This document shows positions 1 through 6,405 of a stretch of DNA of 24,454 nucleotides, in pieces; positions within the stretch are counted from its first letter, which is position 1, and each line of letters starts with the position of its first letter. Under the pieces are notes generated by a model. It saw nothing but the letters and a program-made list of their open reading frames with translations, was not told the DNA's origin and ran no database searches. The stretch is from assembly GCA_964388955.1 (NCBI GenBank), contig CAYMCO010000050.1, forward strand, positions 1 through 24,454, written 5' to 3'. Both the position numbers and the translations under genes were made by a program. This stretch comes from CAYMCO01 sp964388955 (GTDB lineage Bacteria; Chloroflexota; Anaerolineae; Anaerolineales; E44-bin32).

Positions 1-34
1 CCCTGGCTCTCTCCGGGGCCTGCCCGGCACTGGC

Positions 35-73
35 TATAATGATCTGCGGTCCCCTGTGCAGTGCGTCGCACTG
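35..73 (+). promoter_or_regulatory. Possible -10 box and palindromic operator upstream of the first IclR gene
   Basis: A perfect TATAAT lies at 35-40 but I see no convincing -35 box in front of it. Downstream, at 59-73, is a perfect 15-bp palindrome, CAGTGCG-T-CGCACTG, about 50 bp before the start codon of the IclR gene. IclR-family proteins usually bind short palindromes and often repress their own gene, so this would fit an autoregulatory operator. A 7-bp-arm palindrome with a one-base centre is expected about once in a window this size by chance, so position is the main support. Confidence 0.35.
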
Positions 74-124
74 GGCGCCTCGGCATGTATGGCGCTCGGA
101 TCGACGGAGTGAATTGAGGTGGCA

Positions 125-940
125 ATGCCGAAAACAGAGTACAGGATACGGAGCCTGGAGGCCACATTGGACGTTCTGGAGGCCTTCGTGGATGCGGCCG
201 GCCGGCCGTTGGGCGTGACGGAAATCAGCCGGCTGACAGGGCACAACAAGAACCGCGTCTTCCGCATCCTGGTCACTCTTGCAGCGCGAGGCTTCGTTCT
301 ACAGGATCCAGAGACACAGGAGTACTACCTCGGTCGCGGTTTTCTCTTGCTGGGTGAGGCCACCCGGAACCGTTTCGATCTCCGAGAAGCCGCCAGGCCC
401 TATCTGCGGGAACTGGCCGAAAGCAGCGGGGATGCCGCCCTGCTCTTGCTGCCGTTTGGCAACAGCACCGTCACCGTCGATATCGAATACGGCTGGCAGC
501 GGCTCCAAAGCGGCGGGCCCATCGGGGAGACATTCCCGCTGCATGTTGGCTCCTCGGGCAAGCTGCTGCTCGCTCATATGCCGTCTGGGGAGCGGCAGGA
601 GGTGCTGGATCGGCTCCCGCTCGATCCATTGACGCCCAATTCCATAACGGATCGGGACGAGCTCCTGCGCGAGCTCCAGCGGGTCCGTGAACAAGGCTAC
701 GCCACGTCGCAAGAGGAGATTGAGCCCGGCTTGATCAGCGTCGGTGCGCCCATCCGAAATTCGTCGGGGGAGGTGGTCGCCGCTTTCACACTCTCGGTGC
801 CCAGCGCCCGCTACGATGAGGCGTATGAGCGGCGCTGCGCAAACCTTCTCTTGGATGCTGGCCGCCGCCTCTCGGCCGAATTGGGCTATCGGGAGGATGG
901 AGGCCGGCGCGAGCTGGCGGCGGTGGAACACTCACCGTGA
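125..940 (+). CDS. IclR-family transcriptional regulator
   Basis: Cytoplasmic DNA-binding regulator of about 271 residues, the usual IclR length. The N-terminal winged helix-turn-helix covers roughly residues 8-65, with the family pattern of a leading RSLEATLDVLEAF helix, then TEISRLTGHNKNRVFRIL and GFVLQDPETQEYYLG. The effector-binding domain follows, containing FPLHVGSSGKLLLA, an EPGLISVGAPI segment and the closing AAFTLSVPSARY strand. ATG at 125 has GAGG five bases upstream; an in-frame GTG at 119, with GGAG nine bases upstream, is an equally legal start. The gene stands alone on the plus strand, upstream of the molybdenum-hydroxylase gene, and IclR proteins commonly control adjacent catabolic genes, so that gene or the whole island is the likely target. 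The effector cannot be read from the sequence. Confidence 0.93.
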   Translation: MPKTEYRIRSLEATLDVLEAFVDAAGRPLGVTEISRLTGHNKNRVFRILVTLAARGFVLQDPETQEYYLGRGFLLLGEATRNRFDLREAARPYLRELAESSGDAALLLLPFGNSTVTVDIEYGWQRLQSGGPIGETFPLHVGSSGKLLLAHMPSGERQEVLDRLPLDPLTPNSITDRDELLRELQRVREQGYATSQEEIEPGLISVGAPIRNSSGEVVAAFTLSVPSARYDEAYERRCANLLLDAGRRLSAELGYREDGGRRELAAVEHSP

Positions 941-1144
941 CCGCCCCGTCCCCGCCGGGTTCTTCTCTCGGATTTGTGTTACCAGCATATCCGCGAAGTC
1001 GACGAGTTTGATGTTGGCACGCATGTGGGACCCCTGGGAATCGGCGGGCAGCCGCGGAATCGGATATGCGGAAGATACGCCCCTCAGAAACCGGAGGGTG
1101 TGCTCCATTTCAGGGGGCTCGGCTGCTTGAGAGTGAATGTACGG

Positions 1145-1270
1145 CGCTCCTCTCGATACAGCTCGTGGTTTCACCACCCGGCACTCGAGATGCGCCTCCC
1201 CACAATCGGAACCTGCGAAGCAGGCCGCATCTCGAGTAGCGGCGAGCGGAGCGAGGCGTGTATCAAGAGG
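1145..1270. other. Nested inverted-repeat element, possible structured RNA
   Basis: Several stems nest inside each other. The outer stem pairs 1149-1160 (CCTCTCGATACA) with 1259-1270 (TGTATCAAGAGG), 11 of 12 positions. Inside are a GCTCG/CGAGC pairing (1161-1165 with 1243-1247) and a small hairpin GTGGT-TTC-ACCAC (1165-1177) that share base 1165. A perfect 12-bp stem pairs 1183-1194 (ACTCGAGATGCG) with 1226-1237, and its loop holds CCTGC-GAA-GCAGG (1212-1224). An alternative pairing joins CGCTCC (1145-1150) to GGAGCG (1248-1253). The fold works on either strand. No credible protein gene covers it. It could be a non-coding RNA, a cis-acting leader or a palindromic mobile repeat; I do not recognise the family. 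Confidence 0.5.
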
Positions 1271-1363
1271 CCTGGCCTGTGTTGTTGACAGGGTGCGGCA
1301 TGTGCGAGTCTGCCGTGTCAGATCGCCCCCCAGGATGGACCGCACGCGAAACCGGACGCCGGC

Positions 1364-1383
1364 TTGACATGGCTCCATGTCAA
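1364..1383. promoter_or_regulatory. Perfect 9+9 dyad, possible operator
   Basis: TTGACATGG-CT-CCATGTCAA is a perfect inverted repeat with a two-base centre. It sits about 60 bp upstream of the best promoter-like sequence in front of the molybdenum-hydroxylase gene. The spacing and symmetry suit a dimeric regulator. Roughly one repeat this long and tightly spaced is expected by chance in the window, so only position makes it interesting. Confidence 0.35.
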
Positions 1384-1444
1384 ATCCCGCCGCTGGAGGG
1401 AGTTCACGGCATCGAGTTCTGATCGGCCGGATCCCGCAGGACTC

Positions 1445-1492
1445 TTGTCTCGGATGAGAAGCAGATATATTATCGACCTCGAACTGGGTCGA
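1445..1492 (+). promoter_or_regulatory. Candidate sigma70-type promoter with overlapping dyad, upstream of the molybdenum hydroxylase
   Basis: TTGTCT at 1445-1450 and TATTAT at 1468-1473 are separated by 17 bp and match the -35/-10 consensus at 4 and 5 of 6 positions. Immediately downstream, at 1473-1492, is the dyad TCGACC-(8)-GGTCGA, where a bound repressor would cover the start site. Transcription from here would give a leader of about 400 nt before the molybdenum-hydroxylase start at 1884. Predicted from sequence only. Confidence 0.4.
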
Positions 1493-1871
1493 AGATCGAA
1501 CGAGATTGTCCCGATTCTCAATTACCTTTTGATTCCATGAATGTGTTGGCCTCTTCGCTGAAATCAGACCAACCGCTGTCAAGGGGATGCCTGCGCCTGA
1601 GAAAGGGGACAATACTCACCGCGCTGAGACTCGACCATAGCTTGTGTCATTTCAATCACCGGCGTGGATGTCTCGACTGAGCGATGATCATATGGGTCGT
1701 CGATGATACTCTTTGCCGGGGGCCATGGCGGAACGGGGATCAGGCCGCCTCCAGGGGAGGAAACCCGATCTCTATGGATGCGGATTGCGATATCGTATAT
1801 GTCGGATTTGTGTCGCGGTCGGCATGTCTCACGCGAAAAGAGGTGCGACCCGATTCACTCGAGCGCACAAT

Positions 1872-1886
1872 GGAGGCAGCAAGATG
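1872..1886 (+). promoter_or_regulatory. Ribosome binding site that sets the molybdenum-hydroxylase start
   Basis: GGAGG at 1872-1876 is followed by a seven-base spacer and ATG at 1884. The reading frame stays open back to 1713, but the family-typical N-terminus, a G-R-S-I-P-R-x-D-A-x-x-K-V-S-G pattern, begins right after this ATG. The upstream codons are therefore leader, not protein. Confidence 0.85.
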
Positions 1887-4067
1887 ACCGTCGTCGGAAG
1901 ATCGATCCCCCGCACAGATGCGCTGGCGAAGGTCAGCGGCCAGGCGCGCTACGCCGGCGACCATACCATGCCGGATACGCTCCACATGCGCATCCTCGTC
2001 GCCAACCGGCCGCACGCCCGCATTGAGTCCATCAACACCCAGGCTGCCCGGTCGATGCCCGGCGTGGCGGCGGTCTTCACAGGCGAGGACGTGCCCCACA
2101 ACCAATACGGGCTCATCATCCCGGACCAGAGGGTCTTGTGCACCGACGTGGCGCGATTCGTCGGGGATCCGGTGGCAGCCGTGGTCGCCGAAACCCCCGA
2201 TCTGGCAGGGGAGGCGCTGGAAGGCATCCAAGTGTGCTATCAGGACCTCCCGGTGCTCGGTTCGACCGGCGCGGCTCTGCAGGATGGCGCTCCCCAGATC
2301 CACCCTCGTTACCCGGGCAACATCATGAAAAGCGTCAGAATCCGGCGCGGGAACGTGGCCGAGGGATTTGCCCGGGCGGCATTGATCCTCGAGAACGAAT
2401 ACCGCACTCCGCCCCAGGAACATGCCTTCCTGGAGCCGGAGGCAGGATTGGCCTACCCTGACGAGCTTGGGGGCATCACGGTGATCGCCGCCGGGCAAAG
2501 CGTATATGACGATCAGCGCCAGATCGCAGAGGCCCTGTGCATTCCTCTCTCGAAGGTGCGGGTGAAGTATGGGCCGGTCGGCGGGGCTTTCGGAGGGCGC
2601 GAGGATGTTTCGGTGCAGATCCTGCTGGCCCTCGCCGCGTGGGTGCTGGAGAGGCCAGTGAAAATCCAATGGTCGCGTGCCGAATCGATCGTCGGCCACT
2701 GTAAACGCCACGCGATGACCATCCGCCACAAGTGGGGCGCTGACGACCAGGGCCGGATTTTGGCGGCCGAGGTGGATATCACCGCCGATGCGGGAGCATA
2801 CGCGTCTACCAGTCCCTCCGTGTTGGAATGTCTGGACAGTCTGTGCGTTGGGCCATACGACGTCCCCAACGTCTCAATGGACGGGCGCATGGTGTGCACC
2901 AACAACATACCCAGCGGCTCACTCCGGGGCTTCGGCGGCCCCCAGGTCGCCTTCGCAGCCGAGCAGCAGATCGAGCGCCTGGCAGAACGGATGGGAATAG
3001 ATCCGGTCACCATTCGGTTGCGCAACTGCCTGCGTGATGACTCGCTGCTCCCCACCCAGTCCGGCATTCCCGGCAAAGTCAGCCTGCCCGCGCTGATCGA
3101 CGAGTGCGCCCGGCAAATGGGATTCAAACCGCGCGATGGCGCATGGCTGCACCCACAACCCACGGGCGATGACGCGCCGGCCCGGGGGATCGGCATCTCC
3201 GCAGGCATGAGACATTCCGGGCTGGGGCATGGCTTCCCCGAAGGGAGCGAAGCGCGAGTGACCCTGGATGGAGGTGCAGAGATCGAGCGCGTGGTGGTCC
3301 ACTCCGTGGCCGCGAACGTGGGTCAAGGCAGCCATGATGCCCTGCGGCAAATCGCGGCGCAAACTCTCGGCGTTCCGCTCTCGATCGTGCAGTTCGAGCC
3401 GGGTGACACTCTGACCATCGGCGATTCAGGGGGCGCATCCGCATCACGCTTGACCTTTGTGGCGGGCAACGCGGTGGCTCTGGCGTCCCGAAGAGCACTG
3501 GACGAGTGGAAGGGCGAAAGCCGCCCAGCATCGGCGACGGCCGTGTGGCGACCCCCTCCGACGACTGTGCCTGACCCGGAGACGGGCAAGTGCATCGACA
3601 ATTTCACGTACTCCTTCGCCGCTCACGGCGCCGAGGTTGAGGTGGACACGGGCACCGGTGAAATCCACGTCCGGCGTGTGGTCGCCGTGCATGATCCCGG
3701 CCGGGCCGTCAATCCAGACCAGGTCGTCGGCCAGATACAGGGCGGCGTGATCCAAGCTCAGGGATGGACATTGCTGGAGAACTTCGTGACCGAAGGGGGC
3801 CGGGTGCTGAGCGACCAGTTAAGCACCTACCTGATCCCAACCAGTCTGGATATACCAGGCGAGGTGCACGGAATTCTGATCGAAGAGCCAGACCCGACCG
3901 GCCCATTCGGGGTGCGCGGCCTGGGCGAGATCCCCTTCGTGCCGCTCGCCCCTGCGGTCGTCAGCGCAATCCACGACGCGATCGGGATCTGGTTCGAAGA
4001 GCTGCCTGTTCTACCCGAGAAAGTGCTGCAGAGGCTTGCAGTGGGCCCGGCGGGGCCGCCAAAGTGA
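1884..4067 (+). CDS. Molybdopterin-binding large subunit of a xanthine dehydrogenase/aldehyde oxidase-family hydroxylase
   Basis: Catalytic molybdenum subunit (CoxL/XdhA type, 727 residues) that hydroxylates a C-H bond, usually next to nitrogen in an N-heterocycle or on an aldehyde, using water. The N-terminal a/b-hammerhead domain begins with the usual R-x-D-A-x-x-K-V-S-G pattern. Molybdenum-cofactor motifs follow: GGAFGGR near residue 232, LRGFGGPQ near 345, NVGQGSHDAL, and GGASASR near 515. The catalytic glutamate motif GLGEIP lies near residue 680. Such enzymes normally work with a [2Fe-2S] subunit and usually an FAD subunit. Neither adjoins it here, and the only [2Fe-2S] sequence in the window is a degenerate fragment more than 10 kb away. 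Electron-transfer partners must lie elsewhere or the enzyme is an orphan. Substrate unknown: xanthine, a hydantoin-like ring or an aldehyde are all possible. Confidence 0.93.
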   Translation: MTVVGRSIPRTDALAKVSGQARYAGDHTMPDTLHMRILVANRPHARIESINTQAARSMPGVAAVFTGEDVPHNQYGLIIPDQRVLCTDVARFVGDPVAAVVAETPDLAGEALEGIQVCYQDLPVLGSTGAALQDGAPQIHPRYPGNIMKSVRIRRGNVAEGFARAALILENEYRTPPQEHAFLEPEAGLAYPDELGGITVIAAGQSVYDDQRQIAEALCIPLSKVRVKYGPVGGAFGGREDVSVQILLALAAWVLERPVKIQWSRAESIVGHCKRHAMTIRHKWGADDQGRILAAEVDITADAGAYASTSPSVLECLDSLCVGPYDVPNVSMDGRMVCTNNIPSGSLRGFGGPQVAFAAEQQIERLAERMGIDPVTIRLRNCLRDDSLLPTQSGIPGKVSLPALIDECARQMGFKPRDGAWLHPQPTGDDAPARGIGISAGMRHSGLGHGFPEGSEARVTLDGGAEIERVVVHSVAANVGQGSHDALRQIAAQTLGVPLSIVQFEPGDTLTIGDSGGASASRLTFVAGNAVALASRRALDEWKGESRPASATAVWRPPPTTVPDPETGKCIDNFTYSFAAHGAEVEVDTGTGEIHVRRVVAVHDPGRAVNPDQVVGQIQGGVIQAQGWTLLENFVTEGGRVLSDQLSTYLIPTSLDIPGEVHGILIEEPDPTGPFGVRGLGEIPFVPLAPAVVSAIHDAIGIWFEELPVLPEKVLQRLAVGPAGPPK

Positions 4068-4253
4068 GCGCCAAGATGCGCGCATAAAGATCAGCCACCC
4101 TGCGGTGTCTCGCTCATCTACGTGACCTGAAATTCAACCGGGGTAAATACCGCCGCTCGCTCGGGAACCCGGATCAGCGCGACGGGTGGGGGCACCGACA
4201 CCGGCATCGCCCTCGCCAGCGCCGCAGCCATCGGGTCCGTTTTCCGGCCCACA

Positions 4254-5258
4254 TCATTCGGCGCCGTGAGGCTCATCGAGCTTTCTCGGCCGCCAGCCCC
4301 TGTAGAAGAAGCCGAACTGCTCCTCCCGGCGATCCGTCGCCAGCGGCGGGTCGATCGACAACGCCGAAATCTCTTCCCGCCATTCAGGCGTCATGTCGAC
4401 ATCAAGCGCACCGAGAAGCGTCTCCAGTTGGGCCACCGTCCTGGCCCCGATGATCGGTGCTGTCACCGCTGGATGCGACATCACCCATGCGACGGCGAGC
4501 GCGGCTGGGTGCACGCCGCGCTGCGCGGCGTGCTCCGTGAAGCGCTCAGCCACCTGGTAGTACTGCGGATCTCCGTAGCGAACTCTCGAGAATTCGTCTT
4601 CGAGCAGGCGGCCCTCCTGCGGTTTGCGGCCGCCGCTGTATTTCCCGGACAGCAATCCACCCGCCAGGGGACTGTAGGGGACAACAGCCATCCCTTGCGC
4701 GAGCGCGAGCGGGAATATCTCGACCTCCGCCTGTCTCTTCACCAGGCTGTACATGGGCTCAATACACCGAAACCGCGAGAGATGTTCCTTATCCGAGACT
4801 CCGAGCGCCCTGGCAATCTGCCACGCCGCCCAGTTGCTGACGGCCGGATACAGTATCTTTCCCTGTCGAACCAGGCGGTCGAGGGCGCCGACCGTTTCCG
4901 ATATCGGTGTGTGAGGATCGAAGCTGTGAACGTAGTAGATGTCGATGTAGTCCGTCCTCAACCGCCTCAGGCTATCTTCCACAGCCAACCCAATGTGCCG
5001 GCGCGAAAGACCCCCATCGTTGATTCTGCTGCTGGTCGGAAAGCAAACCTTCGAAGTGATGATCACCTCATGCCTGCAGCCATCAATCAAGCGGCCCAAT
5101 GTCGCTTCGTCCTTTCCCTCATCGTATACGTTTCCACAATCAAAGAAGTTGATACCCGCATCTCTACAGCGAATGAACTTCTCCTTTGTGAGACCTTCCG
5201 TCCCGAAGCAGAGGCATGATACCCGCACTCCCGTGGAGCCCAGCAACCGATATCGCAT
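4254..5258 (-). CDS. Aldo/keto reductase
   Basis: NAD(P)H-dependent oxidoreductase of the aldo/keto reductase superfamily, 334 residues, expected to reduce carbonyls or oxidise alcohols in the cytoplasm. The catalytic tetrad is intact: D40 and Y45 in FFDCGNVY, K70 in ITSK, and H111 in YYVHSFD. The strand PAVSNWAAWQ and the cofactor-binding segments VVPYSPLAGGLLSGKY and PIIGARTVAQLE are also recognisable. The loop after FGT near residue 20 is several residues shorter than usual. AGGAG seven bases upstream of the ATG fixes the start. It is the last gene of a four-gene minus-strand block that contains a second aldo/keto reductase. Sugar, aldehyde and keto-acid substrates are all possible. Confidence 0.93.
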   Translation of the reverse strand: MRYRLLGSTGVRVSCLCFGTEGLTKEKFIRCRDAGINFFDCGNVYDEGKDEATLGRLIDGCRHEVIITSKVCFPTSSRINDGGLSRRHIGLAVEDSLRRLRTDYIDIYYVHSFDPHTPISETVGALDRLVRQGKILYPAVSNWAAWQIARALGVSDKEHLSRFRCIEPMYSLVKRQAEVEIFPLALAQGMAVVPYSPLAGGLLSGKYSGGRKPQEGRLLEDEFSRVRYGDPQYYQVAERFTEHAAQRGVHPAALAVAWVMSHPAVTAPIIGARTVAQLETLLGALDVDMTPEWREEISALSIDPPLATDRREEQFGFFYRGWRPRKLDEPHGAE

Positions 5259-5367
5259 CTCTCATCTCCTCATCGCCAGGTGTCCGCCGCAATGGTCTGG
5301 CCGCCACCCCGTCCGCAGCCCACCCGCATTCATAATCGGCGGGGCCCTCTCTGCACACGAACCCGGC

Positions 5368-5388
5368 GTTCCGATTCTCGATCGGAAC
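5368..5388. repeat. Inverted repeat between the two aldo/keto reductase genes
   Basis: GTTCCGAT-(TCTCG)-ATCGGAAC is a perfect 8+8 inverted repeat with a five-base loop. It lies about 110 bp upstream of the minus-strand gene ending at 4254. No T-run follows on either strand, so an operator or mRNA hairpin is more likely than an intrinsic terminator. Confidence 0.4.
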
Positions 5389-5459
5389 CCGCGCCGCCCG
5401 CCCTTGCCGCTGGGCGGATACCTGCATGAGCCCAAACCCGCGCCGCCCGCCGGCGGGCG
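5386..5459. repeat. 17-bp direct repeat plus a 16-bp GC palindrome
   Basis: The 17-mer AACCCGCGCCGCCCGCC occurs exactly at 5386-5402 and again at 5435-5451, start to start 49 bp. The second copy overlaps a perfect palindrome, CGCCCGCC-GGCGGGCG, at 5444-5459, which lies 35-50 bp past the stop codon of the minus-strand gene at 5494-6315. The 17-bp match is longer than expected by chance, though low-complexity GC sequence inflates such matches. Function unknown; the palindrome may fold at the 3' end of that transcript. Confidence 0.5.
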
Positions 5460-5493
5460 CCGTCCTCACCCGGACCCGCGGCGGCCCCGCTTG

Positions 5494-6315
5494 TCACATC
5501 GTCGGGCCAAGCACCTGCTCGAACAGTCTCAGGTTGCGACGCACATCCGCCAAATCGTACATCCCAATATTCCAGACATCGATGAATTCATGAAACTGCA
5601 GAGCGTAGCGGATCGCGGCCTCTCCTTTGTCCCGCAGTTTCCCGGCATCGAGGAGTTTGATAACGTATACGCCTTTCCCGGCCTCCTTGAGAGCCCGAAT
5701 GGCCTTCAGGTGCTCGTCCAGAGAACCGTCCTCCAAGAACCCGCCAACCATGTTCAGCGTCGTACACACAACCTCAATCTCGGGTCTTCCCGAGATATTC
5801 CTCAGCACCTCGGTGCTGTGCGTGGACAGGCCGACCGCTTCGATCTCTCCCCTCTCTTTCGCCTCAAGAAATGCCCGCAGGGCGCCTTCTCTCGCCTCAA
5901 GGTTCCCAATCTGCACCAGTTCTCCGTCGATCTTCCTGGTTGTCGACCTCAGAGGTACATTGTGAAGGAGCATCAGGTCGATATATTCGGTGTTGAGTTC
6001 CGTCAAAGCTTCTGCCACAGCTTTCTCAGCCTCGCGGTGGCCGCTGGCGAAGGATTTGTCCGCCACGACCACCCCCTCCCGCCCAACCAGACCGAGCGCT
6101 ATTCCTACGTGTGGGTGAGTGCCATAGCTCCTTGACGTATCCCAGAAATTCACTCCCAGTTCGAAAGCCTTCTTGAGCACTTGGCTGCCTTCGTCGGGGG
6201 AAAGATCACCTTGCGATTTCTTCCCCAATGGACCCTTCGGTGTCGTGAAGGGCTCCGTGCCAAAACAAAGACGCGAGACCAGGAGGTCAGTTCTCCCCAA
6301 ATGGATTCTTTCCAT
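5494..6315 (-). CDS. Aldo/keto reductase, short type
   Basis: Second aldo/keto reductase, 273 residues, shorter than its neighbour and only distantly similar. The tetrad is present: D59 and Y64 in NFWDTSRSYG, K87 in VVADKSF and H118 in LMLLHNV. A long insertion rich in K, G and S (about residues 23-42) separates the first strand from the first helix. The C-terminus is short and lacks a clear version of the usual cofactor-clamping region, resembling the predicted oxidoreductases of COG1453. A strong AGGAGGG five bases before the ATG supports the start. It lies between the other reductase and the AbgB-like amidohydrolase on the same strand. Reductase activity is likely; the substrate is unknown. 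Confidence 0.88.
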   Translation of the reverse strand: MERIHLGRTDLLVSRLCFGTEPFTTPKGPLGKKSQGDLSPDEGSQVLKKAFELGVNFWDTSRSYGTHPHVGIALGLVGREGVVVADKSFASGHREAEKAVAEALTELNTEYIDLMLLHNVPLRSTTRKIDGELVQIGNLEAREGALRAFLEAKERGEIEAVGLSTHSTEVLRNISGRPEIEVVCTTLNMVGGFLEDGSLDEHLKAIRALKEAGKGVYVIKLLDAGKLRDKGEAAIRYALQFHEFIDVWNIGMYDLADVRRNLRLFEQVLGPTM

Positions 6316-6357
6316 GTCACCCCTCCTGAAGGGTCGATGTGTGCATCCTGGGTTGCT

Positions 6358-6400
6358 CCGGAGTTAAAGTATCCTACTCCGGCTCGGGATCGAAGTCCCG
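6358..6400. repeat. Tandem hairpins between the AbgB-like gene and the short aldo/keto reductase
   Basis: Hairpin one pairs CCGGAGT (6358-6364) with ACTCCGG (6376-6382). Hairpin two pairs CGGGA (6385-6389) with TCCCG (6396-6400) around a six-base loop. Both lie in the 90-bp gap downstream of the AbgB-like gene. No T-run follows on the minus strand, so they may stabilise mRNA or weakly attenuate rather than terminate. Confidence 0.4.
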
Positions 6401-6405
6401 GATGA

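Noticed and set aside
1226..1250. AGTAGCGGCGAGCG resembles a conserved stretch of 23S rRNA
   Set aside because: The match is only about 14 bases, the flanks do not resemble rRNA, and the sequence is part of the palindromic element. Probably coincidence.
932..1612. Open minus-strand frame of 226 codons in the gap before the molybdenum-hydroxylase gene
   Set aside because: No recognisable domain, composition rich in Arg, Cys and Pro, no good ribosome site, and it overlaps the nested inverted-repeat element. Treated as non-coding.
968..1813. 12-bp direct repeat TCGGATTTGTGT at 968-979 and 1802-1813
   Set aside because: Many 12-mer repeats are expected by chance in 24 kb, and no symmetry or promoter relation was seen.
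1713..1883. In-frame upstream extension of the molybdenum-hydroxylase gene
   Set aside because: The family N-terminus begins at 1884 directly after a strong GGAGG; the extension has no family similarity.
2513..3208. Long minus-strand frames within the molybdenum-hydroxylase gene (also 1740-2729)
   Set aside because: Antisense shadows typical of GC-rich genes; the plus-strand protein has clear family motifs throughout.
4068..4253. Possible small minus-strand gene overlapping the aldo/keto reductase stop (TGATG)
   Set aside because: The coupled frame gives a 27-residue Arg/Trp/Cys-rich peptide; another frame looks smoother but has no start or family. Nothing can be supported in this gap.
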